Below the pieces are notes generated by a model. It made no database searches and was not told the origin of the DNA. It saw only the letters and a program-made list of their open reading frames with translations. Shown piece by piece: positions 1 through 5,236 of a stretch of DNA of 5,819 nt; positions within the stretch are counted from its first letter, which is position 1, and each line of letters opens with the position of its first letter. Origin of the DNA: JBFWWW01 sp050245975 (GTDB lineage: Bacteria > Pseudomonadota > Alphaproteobacteria > Rhizobiales > Hyphomicrobiaceae); the NCBI GenBank assembly GCA_050245975.1, contig JBFWWW010000212.1:1-5819 (forward strand). The letters are read 5' to 3'. A program made the position numbers and the translations under genes.

Positions 1-687
1 AACGCCGGCATGGCGGGAGACGACATGCTCGCACTCGACCGCCTCGATCTGCGCGGCGGGGATATTGACGACGACGTACTTCTTGCCGGGATTGCGCGAA
101 TATTCGGAGAGCCGGGTCAGGTTGACCTTGAGCTGGCGCAGCCGCGCCTGGGCGGGGACGTTGAGCGCGGCAAGCGTGCGCTTGTCGACGATGCCGGTCG
201 GCGACAGGCCATTGGTGGCCTGGAAGCGCTTCACCGCCTTCTCGAGATCGTAGTCGTAGACCTCTCCGGATCCGCCATCCTTGAGATCGCCCGACAGGGT
301 CAGGCGCTCACGCAGGACAGCCACTGCGGGGTCGCTGGTCCCCATCTGCATCTGCATTTCAGGAACCGGCTTCCATCCGCCCTGGGCGACGATGTCGGTG
401 TAGCGCTTGATGGCAGCCTTGGTGGGCGCGATGTTTTCCGCGCTGAGGGTGGGATACCCTTTTGGCGGGCTCGCCTCCCACTCCCGGATCAGCTCGCGGT
501 CGGACCTGACGTTGCTGCCGGCGGTTCCCGCATTCCACGGCACCCATCCCGGACCGTCGCTTGCACCCGCGGCGGCGGCAATCAGCACCGTCCCGCCCCC
601 CAGCGCCAAGGCCGCGAGGCATGCTGATCCAATCCACCGGAACGGGGCTCGGCCCCATGGCGTGCGCATGCTGTGGCTCATGATCAT
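1..687 (-). CDS. ldtP: L,D-transpeptidase (YcbB/LdtP type), partial
   Basis: Secreted peptidoglycan L,D-transpeptidase, an enzyme class that makes 3-3 (mDAP-mDAP) cross-links in the periplasm. The first 229 residues are present and the rest lies beyond the left edge. Residues 1-42 form a signal peptide: an Arg-containing start, a hydrophobic core around 19-40 and an AAAAGA cleavage region. Residues about 59-105 carry the SNVRSDRELIREWEASPPKGYPTL region I recognise from rhizobial homologues. Residues 116-177 are a PG_binding_1 domain (AVAVLRERL, AVKRFQATNGLSPTGIVDKRTLAALN). The YkuD catalytic domain starts near 204 (KKYVVVNIPAAQIEAVE), so the catalytic Cys/His motif falls outside the window. 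Start choice is uncertain: in-frame ATGs lie at 687, 681 and 669 and none has a clear Shine-Dalgarno. It is downstream of ldtR on the same strand, as in Liberibacter and Sinorhizobium. The family is certain; the symbol rests on context. Confidence 0.9.
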   Translation of the reverse strand, partial: MIMSHSMRTPWGRAPFRWIGSACLAALALGGGTVLIAAAAGASDGPGWVPWNAGTAGSNVRSDRELIREWEASPPKGYPTLSAENIAPTKAAIKRYTDIVAQGGWKPVPEMQMQMGTSDPAVAVLRERLTLSGDLKDGGSGEVYDYDLEKAVKRFQATNGLSPTGIVDKRTLAALNVPAQARLRQLKVNLTRLSEYSRNPGKKYVVVNIPAAQIEAVECEHVVSRHAGV

Positions 688-753
688 TCGCAGATTGACC
701 GCAAAAACGCCGGCCACGACCGCCGTCGCGCCAGCGCATCCCCCAAATTGCCC

Positions 754-763
754 GCCTTAAGGC
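754..763. promoter_or_regulatory. Palindrome upstream of ldtP, possible operator
   Basis: A perfect 10-base palindrome, GCCTTAAGGC, lies 67-76 bases upstream of the first ldtP ATG. It overlaps a looser inverted repeat with arms TTGCC at 748-752 and GGCAA at 761-765. MarR proteins bind short imperfect palindromes near their target promoters, so this is a candidate LdtR site. No published LdtR motif was matched to it, and short palindromes also occur by chance. Confidence 0.25.
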
Positions 764-816
764 AAGGCCCCATCACGCGGCGGACCGTGACGCATTCGTG
801 CAGGGTTGAGAAGTGG

Positions 817-838
817 CTGGCCGGGCCACCCGGACCAG
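817..838. other. GC-rich hairpin in ldtR-ldtP gap
   Basis: CTGGCCGGG at 817-825 pairs with CCCGG-A-CCAG at 829-838, giving a nine-pair stem with one bulged base and a CCA loop. It has no T-run on either side, so it is not a standard intrinsic terminator. It could fold in the ldtP leader if transcription starts upstream of it, or act as a secondary stop after the ldtR terminator. Its function is unknown. Confidence 0.4.
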
Positions 839-891
839 TTCGGCCCACAGTGATGCGCCCTGGCCACAAAAGGCCGGCAACGCTCAAATGC

Positions 892-917
892 AAAAGGGGC
901 CCCGTCGGAGCCCCTTT
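892..917 (-). terminator. Rho-independent terminator of ldtR
   Basis: Read on the minus strand from 917, AAAGGGGCTCC pairs with GGGGCCCCTTT around a GAC loop. This gives an 11-pair stem with one T-G wobble. The T-run of four at 895-892 forms the foot of the stem plus one unpaired T. It begins 22 bases after the ldtR stop codon. It should end the ldtR transcript about 200 bases before ldtP begins, which argues that ldtP has a separate promoter. The outer A-T pairs give some symmetry, but no gene reads into it from the other side. Confidence 0.85.
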
Positions 918-939
918 CGATCCCTCGATCAAGCAAAAC

Positions 940-1449
940 CTACAGGCGGTACCGGATCTGATCGGTCCAGTAACGCTCGAGCCGCATGAGCGACTTGTTG
1001 AGATGCTTGAAGTCCTCGCCGGTGATCTGCGCCACCGCATCGACCGAGCCGAGCTGGCGCTGATAGAGCTTCTGCACGACCTCGGAGGCTTCCAGGCCCT
1101 TGGGCGACAGGCTCACGCGCACGGACCGGCGATCGGTCTCCGAGCGCTTGTAGAGGATATAGCCCATGTCGACGAGCTTCTTCAGGTTGTAGGAGACATT
1201 GGAGCCCAGGTAGTAGCCCCGGGTCTTCAGCTCGCCGGCCGTCAGCTCGCTGTCCCCGATATTGTAGAGCAGCAGCGCCTGCACGCTGTTGAGCTCCGAC
1301 CCGCCGAGCCGGTCGAACTCGTCCTTGATGACGTCGAGCAGCAGACGATGAAGACGCTCGATCAGGTGGAGCGACTGAAGATATTCGCCCTTGAAGGTGT
1401 CATCGTCAGCAACCGCGCGCTGACGAACCATATCCAACGCAACACTCAT
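940..1449 (-). CDS. ldtR: MarR-family transcriptional regulator LdtR
   Basis: A 169-residue DNA-binding regulator, the usual MarR size. In 'Ca. Liberibacter asiaticus' and Sinorhizobium, LdtR activates the L,D-transpeptidase gene ldtP and supports osmotic stress tolerance. Helical dimerisation segments lie at about 21-48 and 118-165. The winged helix-turn-helix runs from about 56 to 115: SVQALLLYNIGDSELTAGEL, a recognition helix near GYYLGSNVSYNLKKLV (79-93), and a wing at KRSETDRRSVRV (101-112) with the family's D-R-R basic signature. The GYYLGSNVSYNLKKLV stretch is what I recognise as LdtR-specific. There is no cysteine, so it cannot be an OhrR-type thiol sensor. The ATG at 1449 is supported by GAGG at 1460-1457, seven bases upstream. 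It is a single-gene unit ending in its own terminator, with inverted repeats upstream that suggest autoregulation. Confidence 0.9.
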   Translation of the reverse strand: MSVALDMVRQRAVADDDTFKGEYLQSLHLIERLHRLLLDVIKDEFDRLGGSELNSVQALLLYNIGDSELTAGELKTRGYYLGSNVSYNLKKLVDMGYILYKRSETDRRSVRVSLSPKGLEASEVVQKLYQRQLGSVDAVAQITGEDFKHLNKSLMRLERYWTDQIRYRL

Positions 1450-1502
1450 GTCACCGCCTCGATCTGAATGACGCTCCCCGGTATTGATCTCCGGTTGTCG
1501 TC

Positions 1503-1530
1503 GAACCCTAGACGGCGCAGCTAAAGGTTC
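1503..1530. promoter_or_regulatory. Imperfect inverted repeat upstream of ldtR
   Basis: GAACC at 1503-1507 is mirrored by GGTTC at 1526-1530. Inside these, TAG (1509-1511) mirrors CTA (1521-1523) with a small asymmetric offset. It lies 54-81 bases upstream of the ldtR ATG, where an operator or leader structure would be expected. The arms are short and the symmetry imperfect, so this is only a candidate. Confidence 0.3.
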
Positions 1531-1549
1531 TGCTAAGATGAAGGGTAAA

Positions 1550-1565
1550 TATTCGGTTTCGAATA
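1550..1565. promoter_or_regulatory. Inverted repeat TATTCG-N4-CGAATA, candidate operator
   Basis: Two perfect six-base arms separated by GTTT lie in an AT-rich patch (about 1541-1571) within otherwise GC-rich DNA. The site is 101-116 bases upstream of the ldtR ATG and just past the stop of the upstream CoA-hydrolase gene. The size and symmetry fit a dimeric winged-helix regulator such as a MarR protein, and LdtR itself is the obvious candidate. No convincing -35/-10 pair could be assigned beside it, so the promoter position is unknown. Confidence 0.45.
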
Positions 1566-1587
1566 ACTATTGCGCGCACCGCCTGTG

Positions 1588-2694
1588 TCAGCCGCGCAGC
1601 GTCTGCATCTCGGCGCGCGTGCGCAATCCGAGTTCGGTCTCGGGCGGTTCGATCGGCGCAAAATAGGCATCTACAACGGCATCGGAAACGTCCTCGAGCC
1701 GGGCCGGCGACCAGCGCGGCGCCCCGTCCCGGTCCTCCAGCCGGGCGCGCACGCCCTCATGCACGTCGTGCCCGGCCAGCATCCGCACCGCCATGCGGTA
1801 GTTGTTCAGCAGCGTTCGCCGCAGATCCCAGGACCTGGCGGCGCGGACGCAGCGATACGTGACTTTCAGGGATGTGGGCGAGCGGGCCGCCAGGTCATCG
1901 AGAACGGACCTGGCCCAGGCGGCACCTGCCCCGGTCTCGGCCCTGAGGCTGGCGACGATGTCCTCCACCGAACCGCCGCCGAAGCAGCGCTCGATCAGCG
2001 GGCTGATTTCCTCGAGGGAGCCCGGGCCTGGATCCTCGTGCCGGGCATCCAGCAGCGGGTCGACCGGCTCGGCGTCCATCAGCAGCCGCTCGATCCCGGC
2101 GAACGCCTCGGGGGCGATGCAGTGCGTCACTAGTCCGAGCCGGAAGGCGTCGGCGCGTGCGACCTGGCGCCCCGTCAGCGCCAGGTACATGCCGATCTCA
2201 TGCGGCATGCGCGCGAACAGATAGGCCACGCCATCGTCGGGAAAGAACCCGATCGCCGTCTCGGGCATCGCGAAGCGGTAGCCGGGCCCGGCCACGCGAT
2301 GCGTGCCGAAGGCCGTAAGGCCGACGCCTCCGCCCATGACGAGACCGTCGATCAGCGCGACGATCGGCTTGCTGAAGCAGTCGAGTTGCCAATTGAGGGT
2401 GTACTCCGTCGCCGCGACAGCCTCGGCGAGCGCCCGGCTTTCCCGCGCCCGCGCAATCAGCTCGCGCACGTCGCCGCCGGCACAAAAGACCCGCGCGCTC
2501 GTCGAGCGCATCACCACCGCGTAGACCTGCGGGTCGCGTGCCCAGCGCGTCAGGCACAAACCCACCGCCTCGCGCATGGCCAGCGTCAGCGCGTTGAGAG
2601 CATCCGGCCGATCAAGCACGATCAGCCCCGCCGCCCCCTCGATCCCGGCGCGCAAGCCCGCCACCCGTCCTGTTTCCGAAGTCCGCTCAGACAT
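1588..2694 (-). CDS. 3-hydroxyisobutyryl-CoA hydrolase (crotonase fold)
   Basis: A 368-residue enoyl-CoA hydratase/isomerase superfamily protein, closest by motif and length to 3-hydroxyisobutyryl-CoA hydrolase. That enzyme releases 3-hydroxyisobutyrate in cytoplasmic valine breakdown. Visible motifs: LDRPDALNALTLAM (27-40); the oxyanion-hole segment FCAGGDVREL (70-79); MGGGVGLTAFGTHRVA (120-135); and FAMPETAIGFFPDDG (141-155), which holds the expected catalytic Glu145 and Asp153. The C-terminal part (about 200-350), with SPTSLKVTYR and DLRRTLLNNYRM, is the extension that sets this subfamily apart from the ~260-residue hydratases. The ATG at 2694 is the best start. The frame stays open far upstream, but that stretch has no recognisable protein, and the promoter-like region lies there. 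No other valine-pathway gene is visible. A generic enoyl-CoA hydratase/isomerase label is the fallback. Confidence 0.87.
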   Translation of the reverse strand: MSERTSETGRVAGLRAGIEGAAGLIVLDRPDALNALTLAMREAVGLCLTRWARDPQVYAVVMRSTSARVFCAGGDVRELIARARESRALAEAVAATEYTLNWQLDCFSKPIVALIDGLVMGGGVGLTAFGTHRVAGPGYRFAMPETAIGFFPDDGVAYLFARMPHEIGMYLALTGRQVARADAFRLGLVTHCIAPEAFAGIERLLMDAEPVDPLLDARHEDPGPGSLEEISPLIERCFGGGSVEDIVASLRAETGAGAAWARSVLDDLAARSPTSLKVTYRCVRAARSWDLRRTLLNNYRMAVRMLAGHDVHEGVRARLEDRDGAPRWSPARLEDVSDAVVDAYFAPIEPPETELGLRTRAEMQTLRG

Positions 2695-2789
2695 CCGGAC
2701 CTGCGCGGCGGACACCGGCAAGCCGGCTTCTTCGTCCACAGGATGTTCCTCGATGCACGGCGCAGCGCCCCTCGCGCGATGTTTTGTGC

Positions 2790-2821
2790 CACATTTCGCA
2801 CCTATACAGCGAATGTGCGAA
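2790..2821. promoter_or_regulatory. Nested inverted repeats over divergent promoter region
   Basis: Two overlapping inverted repeats share this site. CACATTTCGC (2790-2799) mirrors GCGAATGTG (2809-2817) with one extra T. TTCGCAC (2795-2801) mirrors GTGCGAA (2815-2821) exactly. GCGAA thus occurs twice in direct orientation, eight bases apart, and once inverted. The repeats overlap the -10 box and spacer of the predicted minus-strand promoter, a classic repressor position. The site sits between the divergent CoA-hydrolase and extensin-like genes and could control either. The binding protein is unknown. Confidence 0.5.
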
Positions 2822-2828
2822 GCAGCAA
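2801..2828 (-). promoter_or_regulatory. Predicted sigma-70-type promoter for CoA hydrolase gene
   Basis: On the minus strand, TTGCTG at 2828-2823 serves as a -35 and TATAGG at 2806-2801 as a -10, with a 16-base spacer. Transcription would begin near 2795, giving a leader of about 100 bases before the ATG at 2694. The -35 box is weak, matching only TTG. The prediction rests on the boxes and on the inverted repeats that overlap them. Confidence 0.4.
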
Positions 2829-2940
2829 GATCATTGGCGTCGATTCGCGGGCCGGCCTGGGGCCATAGGCAAGCCACGAGGCCAAGAAAGCCGCGGCGAC
2901 AGTCCTCAATGCAGGACACAGACGGGGGTTGAAGAACATC

Positions 2941-4062
2941 ATGGGCGCATGCGGCTGGAAGAGCCGGGCGTGGCCGTTTGTGGCCGCGTTTGCAGTAGTC
3001 GCCGGCACAGCGGGCGCGGGCGCTCGGGCGGGCGAAGCACCGGCCGCTGCCGGAGCCGCCGTCCAGGTTGCGCAGGTTCAGCCGGCACACCCCGTCCAGG
3101 CGCGTTGGTCCCAGGCCGAGGTCGCCGCCGCCCAGGCGCGCTGCACGACGCTCCTCAAGGGTCTCGACGTCGTCACTGCGCCCGCCGATCCGATCCGCGA
3201 GGGCGATTGCGGCACCCCGGCACCGCGCCAGCTCATCAGCCTCGGCAGCAATCCGCAGGTTTCGTTCTCTCCGCCCGTCATGCTCACGTGCGACATGATC
3301 GCGGCTCTCCATACCTGGGTCACGCGCGAGCTGCAGCCCTTGGCGCGGACGCGGCTCGGCGGGCCGATCATCCAGGTCGAGACGATGAGCTCCTATTCGT
3401 GCCGCAATGCCTACGGCCGGGCGAAAAGCCGCCTCAGCGAGCACGGCCACGTCAATGCTCTCGACATCCGCGGCTTCCTGACCGTCAACGGCGCCAACAC
3501 GACGGTGCTCGCGGACTGGGGCATCCCCGAGCGCGAGATCGAGGCCAAGATCGCCGCAGCCAAGGCCGCAGCCAGCAAACTGAGCGCCAATCGCGCCGTG
3601 GCGGCTGCCCCCAGTCCGCAGCGCACCGCGGCAGCCCCCGTGGCGCAGAACCGCCCCGCAGCTCCTGCCCCCGCATTCGCCGCCGCCGCGATGATCCCAC
3701 CGCCTGCGGCACAAGCGCCGGCCGTCACGTCGGCGCTCGCGCCGGCGCCTGCCGAAGCGTCTCCGCCGTCGCGCTTTTCCTTCGGCCCCTCCACCGGGGC
3801 GCTCATCGAGTTCCCGGGCGCCAGCGGGTTAACCATCACCCTCATGGGGCCGAGCCACCTGGGCGGCCCGAAGACGGCGGCCCTGCCGCCGCAGGCACCG
3901 CTCGCAGCCGGCGCCGACAACAAGAAGGCCTTCCTGCATGAGGCCCATGCCCGGGCCTGCAAGATATTCGGCACCGTGCTGGGGCCGGAGGCCAACGCGT
4001 ATCACCGCAACCATTTCCACGTCGACATGGCGGTGCGGATCATCCCGCATATCTGCCGGTAG
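2941..4062 (+). CDS. Extensin-like family protein, M15-type fold, secreted
   Basis: A 373-residue exported protein of the Extensin-like_C family, whose members resemble M15 D-Ala-D-Ala peptidases. A role in periplasmic peptidoglycan trimming is therefore likely but not shown. Residues 1-30 form a signal peptide (hydrophobic core WPFVAAFAVVAG, cleavage near ARA). The family domain begins with Cys68 and GDCG (Cys90), followed by LTCDM (Cys117) and SYSCRNAYGR (Cys154). SEHGHVNALDI supplies His168 and Asp175, and HRNHFHVD supplies His358 and His360; these fit the M15 H-x6-D and HxH zinc sites. Between Trp193 and Asp326 lies a long Ala/Pro/Gln-rich insert. Cys340 and Cys372 complete six conserved-looking cysteines. 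An in-frame TTG at 2929 would add four residues. ATG at 2941 is preferred, though its Shine-Dalgarno is weak. The upstream neighbour is divergent. Confidence 0.85.
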   Translation: MGACGWKSRAWPFVAAFAVVAGTAGAGARAGEAPAAAGAAVQVAQVQPAHPVQARWSQAEVAAAQARCTTLLKGLDVVTAPADPIREGDCGTPAPRQLISLGSNPQVSFSPPVMLTCDMIAALHTWVTRELQPLARTRLGGPIIQVETMSSYSCRNAYGRAKSRLSEHGHVNALDIRGFLTVNGANTTVLADWGIPEREIEAKIAAAKAAASKLSANRAVAAAPSPQRTAAAPVAQNRPAAPAPAFAAAAMIPPPAAQAPAVTSALAPAPAEASPPSRFSFGPSTGALIEFPGASGLTITLMGPSHLGGPKTAALPPQAPLAAGADNKKAFLHEAHARACKIFGTVLGPEANAYHRNHFHVDMAVRIIPHICR

Positions 4063-4091
4063 GCTCGGGTAGGGCTATCGCGCCGCACCCT

Positions 4092-4110
4092 CCGCCCTTG
4101 CCAAGGGCGG
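4092..4110. terminator. Hairpin after extensin-like gene, weak terminator candidate
   Basis: CCGCCCTT and AAGGGCGG form a perfect eight-pair stem around a GCC loop, starting 30 bases after the stop of the extensin-like gene and 60 bases before hemB. No T-run follows, so it is not a canonical intrinsic terminator. It could pause transcription, protect the 3' end of the mRNA, or partly separate the two genes. Confidence 0.45.
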
Positions 4111-4170
4111 CTGCACGGGGGATTCTGACATCTGCGCACCCCAACGCGCATGTGCAGCAGGGTCCCGGAC

Positions 4171-5226
4171 ATGAAACCTTTTGCCCAGCGCCGCAGCGAA
4201 CGCCTCGAGCCGGCCCTCGACACTCAGGGGCTGCGCGGCGCCTATCCGTCCACACGTATGCGGCGCAACCGCCGCAGCGGCTGGGCACGGCGCCTCGTTG
4301 CCGAGCACACGCTGTCGGCCGACGATCTCATCTGGCCGATGTTCGTGATCGAAGGCCGCGGCCGCCGCGAGCCCGTGGCATCCATGCCCGGCGTCGAGCG
4401 GCTCTCCGTCGATCTCGCCGTCAGGGCCGCAGAGGAGGCGCTCGGCCTCGGCATTCCGGCCATCGCGCTTTTTCCCTATACCGACCCCGGCCTCAGGACC
4501 GACGACGGTCGCGAAGCCTTCAACGGCAAGAACCTCGTCTGCAGCGCGACGCGAGCCATCCGCAACGCCGGGCTCGACATCGGCGTCATGCTGGACGTGG
4601 CGCTCGACCCCTACACGAGCCACGGCCACGACGGCCTGATGCGCGACGGCGAAATTCTCAACGACGAAACGCTGTCGGCGCTCGTCCGCCAGTCGCTGGT
4701 GCAGGCGGAAGCCGGCTGCGACATCATCGCACCATCCGACATGATGGACGGCCGCGTCGGCGTCATCCGCAACGCGCTCGAGGCCGCCGGACTTCACAAC
4801 GTGCAGATCATGGCCTACGCGGCCAAGTACGCATCGGCTTTCTACGGCCCGTTCCGGGATGCCGTCGGCTCCAACACGACGCTCATCGGCGACAAGCGGA
4901 CCTATCAGATGGACCCCGCGAACGGCGACGAAGCCCTGCGCGAGGTCGCGCTGGACATTGCCGAGGGCGCCGACATGGTGATGGTCAAGCCCGGCATGCC
5001 CTACCTCGACATCGTCCGGCGGGTGAAGGCGGAGTTCGGCGTGCCGACGTTTGCCTACCAGGTGTCCGGCGAGTACGCGATGCTGATGGCCGCCGAGCAG
5101 AACGGCTGGCTCGACGGCGATCGTGTCGTTATGGAGAGTCTGCTGGGGTTCAAGCGCGCAGGCGCCAGCGGCGTGCTCACCTACTTCGCGCCGCGCGCGG
5201 CTCGCCTGCTGCGCCGATCCAGCTGA
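4171..5226 (+). CDS. hemB: Porphobilinogen synthase (delta-aminolevulinate dehydratase)
   Basis: A 351-residue cytoplasmic enzyme that joins two 5-aminolevulinate molecules into porphobilinogen, the second common step of haem and other tetrapyrrole synthesis. It forms a TIM barrel after an N-terminal arm. Visible motifs: TRMRRNRRSGWARRLV, typical of the arm; FPYTDPGLRT; LDVALDPYTSHGHDG, where Asp142, Asp146 and Asp154 stand where zinc-type enzymes have cysteines; IMAYAAKYASAFYGPFRDA with substrate-binding Lys219; and MVMVKPGMPYLDI with Schiff-base Lys273. The length is normal for the family, with a slightly long N-terminus. The ATG at 4171 has AGGG at 4159-4162, eight bases upstream; the in-frame ATG at 4150 has no such support. 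The stop is only 10 bases before the next gene, so cotranscription is likely. Identification is secure. Confidence 0.96.
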   Translation: MKPFAQRRSERLEPALDTQGLRGAYPSTRMRRNRRSGWARRLVAEHTLSADDLIWPMFVIEGRGRREPVASMPGVERLSVDLAVRAAEEALGLGIPAIALFPYTDPGLRTDDGREAFNGKNLVCSATRAIRNAGLDIGVMLDVALDPYTSHGHDGLMRDGEILNDETLSALVRQSLVQAEAGCDIIAPSDMMDGRVGVIRNALEAAGLHNVQIMAYAAKYASAFYGPFRDAVGSNTTLIGDKRTYQMDPANGDEALREVALDIAEGADMVMVKPGMPYLDIVRRVKAEFGVPTFAYQVSGEYAMLMAAEQNGWLDGDRVVMESLLGFKRAGASGVLTYFAPRAARLLRRSS

Positions 5227-5236
5227 CGATTGCGTC

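Noticed and set aside
10..627. Plus-strand open frame of 205 codons
   Set aside because: It lies opposite the L,D-transpeptidase gene, whose minus-strand frame has clear PG_binding_1 and YkuD signatures. The plus frame shows no known motif.
679..687. ATGATCAT palindrome over the ldtP start codons as an operator
   Set aside because: It is only eight bases, coincides with the ATG-ATC-ATG codons, and has no extended symmetry.
673..1467. Plus-strand open frame of 264 codons
   Set aside because: It is antisense to ldtR, runs through its terminator hairpin, and has no recognisable domain.
2695..3714. Minus-strand N-terminal extension making the CoA hydrolase 708 residues long
   Set aside because: The extension crosses the divergent intergenic region and runs antisense to the extensin-like gene. 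The hydrolase is complete from 2694 with a normal length.
2784..3941. Plus-strand open frame of 385 codons overlapping the extensin-like gene
   Set aside because: It is a shifted frame that starts inside the promoter-like region and is Arg/Pro/Gly-rich without motifs.
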